From NCBI GenBank assembly GCA_900541475.1, contig UQJV01000031.1, positions 1 to 25,495 of the forward strand: a stretch of DNA of 25,495 nucleotides. Reading direction: 5' to 3'. The position numbers and the translations under genes were made by a program. Under the pieces are notes generated by a model, which had not been told where the DNA came from, ran no database searches, and was given only the letters and a program-made list of their open reading frames with translations. This document shows, one piece after another, positions 14,621 to 21,104 of this stretch. The stretch comes from an uncultured Collinsella sp. (GTDB lineage: Bacteria > Actinomycetota > Coriobacteriia > Coriobacteriales > Coriobacteriaceae). Numbering within the stretch: position 1 is the stretch's first letter; every line of letters starts with the position of its first letter.

Positions 14621-15676
14621 GTGGACGGGCACGTGCAACATGACGGCTTTGGCCGCGATATCAACTACCTGCGCATTGCCGTTACCGACAAGTGCAATTT
14701 CCGTTGCATTTACTGCATGCCGGCCGATGGCGTGGCACCCCGCGCACACGATGAGCTTCTCAGCGCCGAGGAGATTGCCCGCTTTGTGCGCTTGGTGGCG
14801 GGGGAGGGCATTCGCCGCGTACGCCTGACGGGCGGTGAGCCGCTGGTCAGCCGCCGTATTATTCCGCTTATTCGCGACATCCGCGCGATTCCGCAGATCG
14901 AGGACATCTCGCTCACCACCAACGGCGCCCTGCTGCCCAAGCTGGCACCGCAGCTCAAAGATGCTGGGCTTAACCGCGTCAACATTTCGCTCGACACACT
15001 CGACCCCTCGCTCTTTGGAAAGATTACGCGCCTGGGTCGGCTCGAGCAGACCATGGCTGGCATCGACGCGGCGCTGGCTTGGGGCTTTGAGCCCGTTAAG
15101 GTCAACTGCGTTGTGGTGCGCCGGCTCAGCCAGGATGTGGCAGCCCTTGCGCGGCTGACCGTCGACCGCCCCATCCACCTGCGCTTTATCGAATACATGC
15201 CCATTGGCGACGAGCGCACGAGCTCGCATTGCGCTGTGGACCCGCATGCGCCCACGCTCAATCCCGAGCTGTGGGACGCGAGTGACACCGTGCCGAGTGA
15301 CGAGCTGCGGGCGCGCATCAATGCCGGGGCCACCGCGGCGGGACTGGGCGAGCTCGAGCCGCTCGACATTAACGACGCTCCCGCCGGCGCGGGCCCTGCT
15401 CGCTATTGGCACTTTCCGGGCGCGGTGGGAACGGTCGGCTTCATCAGCGCCATGTCCAATCATTTTTGCGCGAATTGCAACCGTCTGCGCCTGACGGCCG
15501 ACGGCAACGTGCGTCCGTGCCTGTTTAGCGATGCCGAGTATTCGGTGCGCGACGCCCTGCGCCGTGGTGATGATATGCAGGTACTTTCGATTTGGCGCGA
15601 TGCCGTGGCCCACAAACCGCAGGAACACGCGATAATTGAGGGCACGCAACGATTTATGTCCCAAATCGGAGGATGA
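14621..15676 (+). CDS. moaA: GTP 3',8-cyclase MoaA
   Basis: 351 residues. A radical SAM enzyme that starts molybdenum cofactor synthesis by rearranging GTP. The N-terminal cluster motif is C25-x3-C29-x2-C32 (CNFRCIYC). LTGGEPL follows near 68. The second cluster motif CANCNRLRLTADG with a later cysteine (RPCLF) lies near the C-terminus. The protein ends in the GG tail conserved in MoaA. The start is GTG 14621 with GGAGG 5 bases before it. The next gene, a moaC-mobB fusion, starts 4 bases after the stop codon, so the two are one operon. Other Moco genes are not in the window. Confidence 0.95.
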   Translation: MDGHVQHDGFGRDINYLRIAVTDKCNFRCIYCMPADGVAPRAHDELLSAEEIARFVRLVAGEGIRRVRLTGGEPLVSRRIIPLIRDIRAIPQIEDISLTTNGALLPKLAPQLKDAGLNRVNISLDTLDPSLFGKITRLGRLEQTMAGIDAALAWGFEPVKVNCVVVRRLSQDVAALARLTVDRPIHLRFIEYMPIGDERTSSHCAVDPHAPTLNPELWDASDTVPSDELRARINAGATAAGLGELEPLDINDAPAGAGPARYWHFPGAVGTVGFISAMSNHFCANCNRLRLTADGNVRPCLFSDAEYSVRDALRRGDDMQVLSIWRDAVAHKPQEHAIIEGTQRFMSQIGG

Positions 15677-15680
15677 TCAT

Positions 15681-16976
15681 ATGGCCAAGAGCAGGTACGC
15701 CGATGCCACCAAGGCCGCTCGCAGGGCCGCGATGTCTGCCCATAAAGCCACGGCTGCGGCCAGCGATGCCGTTGCAGACGCGCAGCCGACTGCCAGCGCT
15801 GCCACCGAGCCCGCCCGCGACGCCCGTCGCGACGAGCTGACGCATGTGGACGCCAAGGGCGAGGTGCGTATGGTCGACGTGTCCGACAAGGCCGAGACCC
15901 ATCGCATTGCCATCGCCGAGGGCACCATCCTCATGCACCCCGAGACGCAGGCCATGGTGCTGCAGGACCGCGCTAAAAAGGGTGATGTGCTTGCCTGCGC
16001 GCGCGTGGCGGGCATTATGGCCATCAAGCGCACGAGCGACATCATTCCCATGTGCCATCCGCTGCTCATTACCAAGAGCAAGTGCGACATTGCGCCCATC
16101 GCTGCGGCGGGGACGCCGGCCGAGGACGTGCCCGAGGGCTGGGCGCCGGCGCGCGTGGACGGGCAGGTTGGCTTTCACGTACTGGTTACAGCTGGTGTGA
16201 CGGGCAAGACCGGCATCGAGATGGAGGCCCTGACCGGCGCGAGTGCCGCGTGCCTCACGATCTACGACATGTGCAAGGCGGTCGACCGCGGCATGGAGAT
16301 CGTCGACGTGCGCCTGCTGCACAAGGAAGGTGGCCGCTCGGGTGTGTGGGATCGTGCAGAGCGTCAGGCCGCTGCTGTTGAGGCTGTGGCCGCTGACGGT
16401 GCCGCACCCGCAAGCGCACCCGTCGCCGTCGCGCCCGCAGCTCCGGCACCGGCTGTTCCCGCGATCGCGTTTATCGGCTACCAAAACTCGGGCAAGACCA
16501 CGCTCGTCGAGAAGGTCATCGCCGAGCTCACGCGCCGCGGCCTGCGTGTGGGTTCGCTCAAGCATCATGGACACCATGGCTTTGATATCGATGTTCCCGC
16601 TAAGGATACGTGGCGCCATCACCAGGCTGGCTCCAAGCACGTGGGGCTCATTTGCGCCACGCGCTGGGCGGAGTACGCCGACACGCGCGAGGAGGACGAG
16701 ATGCCCGCGCGCGAGCTGCTGTCGCGCTACAACGATGTCGACGTGGTGATCATCGAGGGCTACAAGACCGAGGGCTTCGACAACATCGTCGTCGCGCGCT
16801 CCGGTGTCGACCGTCTGCGCGGCAAGAGCTCGCTCGACCTGGTCGACGGTCACACGCTGGCCCTTGCCTGCAACGAAGCCCTGGCGCGTCAGGCCTTCGA
16901 CGCCGGCTTTGCGACCCGAGCCATCAACATCAACGACGCCCGAGCCATCTGCGATCTGATCCAAGATCATCTTTAG
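15681..16976 (+). CDS. moaC: MoaC-MobB fusion protein (cyclic pyranopterin monophosphate synthase / molybdopterin-guanine dinucleotide accessory)
   Basis: 431 residues in three parts. Residues 1-50 are an Ala-rich extension. Residues 52-228 are MoaC: VRMVDVSDK (62-70), KGDVLACARVAGIMAIKRTS (100-119), CHPL (125-128), and TIYDMCKAVDRG (193-204) with the active-site D196 and K199. An Ala/Pro linker (231-260) leads to MobB with a P-loop GYQNSGKTT (266-274) and GSLKHHGHHGFDID (291-304). MoaC makes cyclic pyranopterin from the MoaA product. MobB is a GTP-binding helper late in cofactor formation. A frame break was not seen. The start ATG 15681 follows GGAGG. An earlier in-frame start inside moaA is not supported. 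Confidence 0.93.
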   Translation: MAKSRYADATKAARRAAMSAHKATAAASDAVADAQPTASAATEPARDARRDELTHVDAKGEVRMVDVSDKAETHRIAIAEGTILMHPETQAMVLQDRAKKGDVLACARVAGIMAIKRTSDIIPMCHPLLITKSKCDIAPIAAAGTPAEDVPEGWAPARVDGQVGFHVLVTAGVTGKTGIEMEALTGASAACLTIYDMCKAVDRGMEIVDVRLLHKEGGRSGVWDRAERQAAAVEAVAADGAAPASAPVAVAPAAPAPAVPAIAFIGYQNSGKTTLVEKVIAELTRRGLRVGSLKHHGHHGFDIDVPAKDTWRHHQAGSKHVGLICATRWAEYADTREEDEMPARELLSRYNDVDVVIIEGYKTEGFDNIVVARSGVDRLRGKSSLDLVDGHTLALACNEALARQAFDAGFATRAININDARAICDLIQDHL

Positions 16977-17104
16977 GGGTCGACGCTGCGCCGGCCCCAA
17001 GCACCCCATCTCGCCCCTCAAGCCGTCGCTCGCGTACCAAAGCACGCGTCGCTCCTCTTTCGGGGCGACCTGGGGCACTTGGAACCGGCTCGCTGCGCTG
17101 CCAT
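16977..17104. other. Intergenic spacer after moaC-mobB
   Basis: No gene or clear hairpin is seen. The high-GC base pattern resembles decayed coding sequence, but no frame is convincing. Confidence 0.35.
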
Positions 17105-17144
17105 AACCTGCCAAAAAAGGACAGGCATCTTTGTGGTGGTTTTT
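17105..17144 (+). terminator. Degenerate repeat-family-1 hairpin
   Basis: AACCTGCC near 17105 and GGTGGTT before a T-run at 17140-17144 are the ends of a diverged family-1 element with the GGACAGGCA centre. Pairing is imperfect. It may still end the moa operon. Confidence 0.45.
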
Positions 17145-17155
17145 GCAAAAAAGCT

Positions 17156-17186
17156 TTGACTTAAAGTTAGCTCAAGGTGTCATAAT
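17156..17186 (+). promoter_or_regulatory. MerR-type promoter of the histidine phosphatase gene
   Basis: TTGACT (17156-17161) and CATAAT (17181-17186) have a 19-base spacer. The spacer has an imperfect dyad of the CTTnAAG type (CTTAAAGTTAGCTCAAGG at 17160-17177). This resembles promoters activated by MerR-family proteins. Confidence 0.5.
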
Positions 17187-17218
17187 CGCTGACAAACGAT
17201 TGCGATCACGGAGGCCTC

Positions 17219-17803
17219 ATGTCAAAACTGTACTTTATGCGTCACGGTCAAACGCTCTTTAACTTGCTTCGTCGCAAGCAGGGCTGGTGTGACTCGCCGC
17301 TCACCGAGCTGGGAATCGAGCAGGCTAAAACTGTCGGTGCGACCCTGCGAGGGCGTGGCCTTACGTTTGACCATGCGTACAGTTCGACGTCCGAGCGTGC
17401 GTGCGACACGCTTGAGCTTGCGTTCCCCGGTCAGCCTTACGAGCGCGTCAAGGGCCTTAAGGAGTGGAACTTTGGCAAATTTGAGGGCGCGAGCGAGGAT
17501 TTGAATCCGCGCCTGCCGTACGGCGATTTTTACAAGCAGTATGACGGCGAGGGCGAAGTCGAGTTTCGCGAGCGTATGATGGCGACCATCACCGAGTTCA
17601 TGCAGCGCCCTGGACATGAGAGCGTGTTGTGCGTGAGCCATGGCGCCGCAGCGGCTCAGGTCATGCGCGGCGTGGGCGTGGAGCCGCTCAAGATGAAGCA
17701 CCGCATTGGCAACTGCTGTGTGCTCGAACTCGACTTTGATGCTACTACCGGCACATTTGCTCTTGCAGATTTGTACAACCCCTACGGCACCCCGCGCGAG
17801 TAA
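17219..17803 (+). CDS. Histidine phosphatase family protein (phosphoglycerate-mutase-like)
   Basis: 194 residues. The N-terminal catalytic motif is YFMRHGQT with H9. R59 and R60-region SERACDT and the proton donor candidate E82 (LKEWNFGKFEG) follow. The second histidine is H141 (VCVSHG region). These are the family signatures for hydrolysis of phosphate esters through a phosphohistidine. The true substrate is not evident: it could be a phosphoglycerate, a sugar phosphate or another metabolite. The start ATG 17219 has GGAGG 5 bases before it. It is a single-gene unit with its own promoter and terminator. Confidence 0.9.
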   Translation: MSKLYFMRHGQTLFNLLRRKQGWCDSPLTELGIEQAKTVGATLRGRGLTFDHAYSSTSERACDTLELAFPGQPYERVKGLKEWNFGKFEGASEDLNPRLPYGDFYKQYDGEGEVEFRERMMATITEFMQRPGHESVLCVSHGAAAAQVMRGVGVEPLKMKHRIGNCCVLELDFDATTGTFALADLYNPYGTPRE

Positions 17804-17819
17804 CATCGGGGCATCAGCC

Positions 17820-17860
17820 AAAACCACCACAAAGGGGCCAGGCACCTTTGTGGTGGTTTT
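17820..17860. terminator. Family-1 terminator after the phosphatase gene
   Basis: AAAACCACCACAAAGG (17820-17835) pairs perfectly with 17845-17860, ending in TTTT. The flanking A and T tracts make it usable on both strands. Confidence 0.88.
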
Positions 17861-17936
17861 GCCGTTTACAGGCGATTTCCTACCGTTCAGCGGACTTTCG
17901 CACCAATGGGGCTTACGCTGCATGCAAGTTTCATCC

Positions 17937-17942
17937 TACAAT
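17937..17942 (+). promoter_or_regulatory. Probable -10 of licT
   Basis: TACAAT, five of six consensus bases. A start about 7 bases on (near 17949) would put the RAT element at the very 5' end of the transcript. The -35 is weak. Confidence 0.45.
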
Positions 17943-17956
17943 CGCCCACGTGCTCA

Positions 17957-18050
17957 CAAGTTTGTTACTCCTCGGGAGGCATCACTTGCGCATAATAGAA
18001 GACGAGGAATATCGCCCCGTCGTCTAGCGCCGATGTCCGAGGAGTTTTTT
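17957..18050 (+). promoter_or_regulatory. RAT antiterminator element and overlapping terminator in the licT leader
   Basis: The RAT candidate is 17957-17988. It has outer stem CAAGT/ACTTG, internal-loop sequences TGTTA and GGCA as in BglG/LicT targets, and inner stem CTCC/GGAG. Its left part ACTCCTCGG (17967-17975) can instead pair with CCGAGGAGT (18037-18045), which runs straight into a T tract (18045-18050) and contains the licT ribosome site GGAG. The two folds exclude each other, so LicT binding would allow read-through and translation of its own gene. Confidence 0.6.
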
Positions 18051-18051
18051 C

Positions 18052-18897
18052 ATGCTCATTTTAAAGAAGATCAACAATAACGTTGCTCTCGCCGCCAGCG
18101 ATGACGGCCGAGAGGTTGTTGTCTTTGGCAAGGGCATCGGTTTTCACGAGATGCCCTACGAGCTTGCCGATGAGTCGCTCATCCAGCGCAAATTCTATAA
18201 CGTTCCCGAGAGCCTGCAGGATATGGTCGGCACACTTCCCGACGACGTTCTGCTCGCGGCAAGCGACATTGCCTGCTTCGCATCCCAGCAGCTTGGTTGC
18301 AAGCTGTCCGGTGGCCTGCCCTTTATCCTGGCAGATCACCTGCAGTTTGCCGTTCAGCGCGACGACGACCAGATCAGCGCTCCCAACCCGCTCGAGCATG
18401 AGGTGGCTTTCATCTACCCGCGTGAGCTCGAAATCGGTCAGGCCGCGCTCGCCATCGTGCAAAAGCACACCGGCGCCAAGCTGGGTCAGAACGAGGCCAC
18501 GAGCATCGCGCTCCACATCGTTAACGCCGAGGTCGACGGCATGGGCCGCGCCAAGGACATGGACTTCATCATGAAGAGCACCCGCGTGCTTGACGAGGTA
18601 ACCCATTCCGTGGAAAAGCAGCTCGGCTGCTCGCTCGACACGGCGTCGTACTGCTACATTCGCTTTCTTGCGCACCTGCGCTTTTTGGTTCGCCGCCTTG
18701 TTAAGGGCAGCTGCACGCAGACCGAGAACTCCTCACTGTTTATGCAGGCCGCCCGCGATTTTCCCGAGGCCTACCAGTGTGCGTACGCCATCAACCGCGT
18801 GTTCGAGAAAGAGTTCAAGCAGAGCTGCTCGGACGAGGAACTCTTGTATCTGATGATGCATATCAACCGTCTGCGATCGGCTTCGCAGACCGAGTGA
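18052..18897 (+). CDS. licT: LicT/BglG-type PRD transcriptional antiterminator
   Basis: 281 residues. The N-terminal co-antiterminator RNA-binding domain (1-55: LKKINNNVALA, GKGIGF) is followed by two PTS regulation domains. All four regulatory histidines are in place: H96 and H155 in PRD1, H208 and H270 in PRD2. These proteins bind RAT RNA when beta-glucoside is being transported, and are switched by EII-dependent phosphorylation. The next genes are a matching PTS permease and a 6-phospho-beta-glucosidase. The start ATG 18052 follows GGAG. A RAT-like switch in its own leader implies autoregulation. Confidence 0.94.
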   Translation: MLILKKINNNVALAASDDGREVVVFGKGIGFHEMPYELADESLIQRKFYNVPESLQDMVGTLPDDVLLAASDIACFASQQLGCKLSGGLPFILADHLQFAVQRDDDQISAPNPLEHEVAFIYPRELEIGQAALAIVQKHTGAKLGQNEATSIALHIVNAEVDGMGRAKDMDFIMKSTRVLDEVTHSVEKQLGCSLDTASYCYIRFLAHLRFLVRRLVKGSCTQTENSSLFMQAARDFPEAYQCAYAINRVFEKEFKQSCSDEELLYLMMHINRLRSASQTE

Positions 18898-18938
18898 GTA
18901 AAGCCGCCAGCCCGGCGGCAATCGCAACAATTCTTTTT

Positions 18939-18986
18939 GGTTTCTAACTGCGGGCAAGGTACCGGCTCGCGGTAGGGGATATTTTT
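18939..18986 (+). promoter_or_regulatory. Possible second RAT-like/terminator region before the PTS gene
   Basis: GGTTTCTAACTGC and GGGCAAGGTACC (18939-18963) look like the two sides of a RAT element without a normal loop. TACCG (18960-18964) pairs with CGGTA (18970-18974), and TTTTT follows at 18982. The match is partial and could be chance. Confidence 0.3.
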
Positions 18987-19015
18987 GTCGAAATTTGGAA
19001 AAGAGAGGACAGATC

Positions 19016-20455
19016 ATGGCAGGTAAATACGACGATCTTGCTGCCCAGATCGTAGAGCTGGTTGGCGGCAAGTCCAACGTCAAATGCGTCGCACACTGCA
19101 TTACCCGTGTTCGTTTTAAGCTCAAGGACGAGTCGAAGGCCAATGACGAGGCAATCTCCGAGCTGCCCAACGTCATCAAGGTCATGCACGCCAACGGCCA
19201 GTACCAGGTTGTTGTGGGCAACATCGTCGAGGACGTCTACGACGCCGTTCTCAAGGCCGGCGGTTTTAGCGACGGCGGCGCCGTCGACGCCGATGACGAC
19301 GATGCCGCTCCCAAGGGCGTTACCGATGTGATCATCGACCTCATCTCGGGCATCTTCGCCCCCATGCTCGGCACCTTCGCCGCTGCCGGTATCATGAAGG
19401 GCCTGCTGGCGCTCGCTACCTTCCTGGTCCCGAGCTTTGCCAACGACGGCGCCTACACGCTGCTCTACACCGTCGCTGACGGCATGTTCTACTTCCTGCC
19501 CGTGGTGCTTGGCTTTACCGCGGCCAAGAAGTTCAAGATGAGCGAGTTCAACGGCATGGCCATCGCCTTTGCCCTGGTGTATCCCACCATGGTTGCCCTG
19601 ACCTCGGGCGAGGTTGTCGGCTCCGTCGAGCTCGGCTTTGCTGGCACCTTCTCTTGGTACACCACGTTCCTGGGCCTGCCGCTCATCATGCCTGCCTCGG
19701 GTTACACCAGCTCCGTTATCCCCATCCTGCTCATGGTCTGGTTTGGCTCCACCCTCGAGCACTGGGTTAAGAAGTGGATGCCCGCTTCTATGAAGATGTT
19801 CTTCACCCCGCTGATCGTCGTCACCGTTACCGTCACCCTTGGCTATCTGGTCATTGGCCCCATCGCCACGCTCATCACCAACCTGCTTGGTGAGTTCTTC
19901 GCGCTGCTGTTTGGCCTGCCCATGATCGGCTCCCTCCTGGGCTGCACCCTCGTCGGTGCCTTCTGGATGTGCCTGGTCATCTTTGGCTTCCACTGGTCGC
20001 TCGTGCCCATCGCGCTGGTCAACCTGTCCACTCTGGGCCACGACTACATCCTGGGCTCCGTTATCGCCCACTCCTTCTCGCTGGGCGCCGTGCTCTTCGC
20101 CATGTATCTCAAGAACAAGGACGAGAAGTTCCGCGGTATCGCGCTGCCGGCCATGATCTCCGCCTTCTTCTTTGGTGTCACCGAGCCCGCTATCTACGGT
20201 GTCGCCCTGCCCGATAAGAAGGCCTTCATCAACGCCAGCATCGGTTCTGCTGTGGGCGGCCTCATCATTGGTCTCTCCGGCGCCGTGGTGTACATGTCCG
20301 GTGGTCTGGGCGTCTTCAACTGGCTGTCCTTCATCGACCCCTCCGGTGTTAACGGCATCAACCACATGATCTGGGCTATCGTTGCCTCTTTCGTGGGTGC
20401 CGCCGTGGGCTTTGCGATCGAGTTTGCCACCTACAAGCCCGAGGCTGCCAAGTAG
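19016..20455 (+). CDS. bglP: PTS beta-glucoside-type transporter, EIIBC
   Basis: 479 residues. An EIIB domain (1-80) carries the phosphocysteine C28 in AHCITRVRF. An acidic linker (about 88-97) joins a membrane EIIC domain of roughly 10 helices (about 105-470) with the GVTEPAIYG substrate motif. It should import and phosphorylate a beta-glucoside such as cellobiose, arbutin or salicin. There is no fused EIIA domain, unlike many BglP proteins, so a separate EIIA must supply phosphate. None is in the window. The start ATG 19016 follows AGAGAGGA. It sits between licT and the glucosidase gene as the middle member of the system. Confidence 0.93.
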   Translation: MAGKYDDLAAQIVELVGGKSNVKCVAHCITRVRFKLKDESKANDEAISELPNVIKVMHANGQYQVVVGNIVEDVYDAVLKAGGFSDGGAVDADDDDAAPKGVTDVIIDLISGIFAPMLGTFAAAGIMKGLLALATFLVPSFANDGAYTLLYTVADGMFYFLPVVLGFTAAKKFKMSEFNGMAIAFALVYPTMVALTSGEVVGSVELGFAGTFSWYTTFLGLPLIMPASGYTSSVIPILLMVWFGSTLEHWVKKWMPASMKMFFTPLIVVTVTVTLGYLVIGPIATLITNLLGEFFALLFGLPMIGSLLGCTLVGAFWMCLVIFGFHWSLVPIALVNLSTLGHDYILGSVIAHSFSLGAVLFAMYLKNKDEKFRGIALPAMISAFFFGVTEPAIYGVALPDKKAFINASIGSAVGGLIIGLSGAVVYMSGGLGVFNWLSFIDPSGVNGINHMIWAIVASFVGAAVGFAIEFATYKPEAAK

Positions 20456-20482
20456 CCCAAACGACAAAGACTCGGTACCAAG

Positions 20483-20513
20483 CCGGCGGGGGGAGCGCCC
20501 CGCCGGTTTTTTT
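20483..20513 (+). terminator. Terminator after the PTS gene
   Basis: CCGGCGGGG (20483-20491) pairs with 20498-20506, then seven T's. This is a strong intrinsic terminator and implies the glucosidase gene needs its own promoter or read-through. Confidence 0.92.
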
Positions 20514-20558
20514 CAAAGGGGCTAGATGCCATGCGCTCGTCCGAGCGACTGCCCAAAA

Positions 20559-20714
20559 TCAAAACCATGCCGGATTACGGGGCTGAAACGGTGAGTGCTG
20601 ACCATACCCCGTTTTTCCGTAAACTGACAAGCCTCCTACCTGCGGTTTTGTCCTTGCCGTTTCTGGCATGCTCAAGGGGCACTGGTTCTGCCCCGTAAAC
20701 CGGCATGGTTTTGA
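20559..20714. repeat. Long inverted-repeat element A
   Basis: The 29-base arms 20559-20587 and 20686-20714 are reverse complements with two mismatches. The 98-base interior shares CTACCTGCGGTTTT and the sequence around it with element C, so the two are homologous. Confidence 0.8.
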
Positions 20715-20752
20715 ACCTGCCAATAAGGGACAGGTTTATTTTGGTCGGTTTT
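20714..20752. repeat. Diverged family-1 hairpin
   Basis: AACCTGCCAATAAGGGACAG at 20714-20733 and TTTTGGTCGGTTTT to 20752 form an imperfect hairpin of the same layout as the family-1 terminators. Confidence 0.5.
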
Positions 20753-20846
20753 ATCTGGGCAAACGTCGTCTCCGTCAGCTCCGTCCGCATATCTTAAGCC
20801 GGCATAGTTTCGATGGGTCGGTCCGTGCGCGTCCCGCAACATGCCT

Positions 20847-21008
20847 CGCCACGAAACCGGCCTATCTACTACGTTTAAGTGGTAGGGGCCAACCACACGG
20901 TGGTTTTTCGAAAACCGCCAAGCCGTCTACCTGCGGTTTTATTTTTGACAATTGCGGCGTGGTCGGGGGTTCACGACTAAACGTAGTAGATGGGCCGGTT
21001 TCGTGGCG
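20847..21008. repeat. Long inverted-repeat element C with alternative inner hairpins
   Basis: Arms 20847-20877 and 20978-21008 pair over 31 bases with a single T-G pair. Inside, AAAACCGC (20911-20918) can pair back with GGTGGTTTT (20899-20907) or forward with GCGGTTTT (20933-20940), which is followed by ATTTTT. The second fold is terminator-like. Confidence 0.8.
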
Positions 21009-21048
21009 GCCGACTCAACGCGAACTCCGATCGGGACGCAAATTACCT

Positions 21049-21073
21049 CGTGGACGCCGCTTCTGCGTCCACG
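21049..21073 (+). promoter_or_regulatory. Small leader hairpin before bglA
   Basis: CGTGGACGC (21049-21057) pairs perfectly with 21065-21073 around a 7-nt loop. It ends about 22 bases before the ribosome site. No T-run follows. Confidence 0.5.
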
Positions 21074-21104
21074 CAACATCCCAACACGTACGAAAGGAGC
21101 CAAC

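Noticed and set aside
15654..17114. 486-residue minus-strand open frame opposite moaC-mobB
   Set aside because: Shadow frame with His/Arg/Gly-rich composition. The plus-strand gene has complete motifs.
18944..20467. 507-residue minus-strand open frame opposite the PTS gene
   Set aside because: Very rich in Gly, Asp, Glu, His and Gln, with no domain. It is the shadow of a clear EIIBC gene.
20847..21008. Element C as an insertion sequence
   Set aside because: At 162 bases it has no room for a transposase. At most it is a non-autonomous element.
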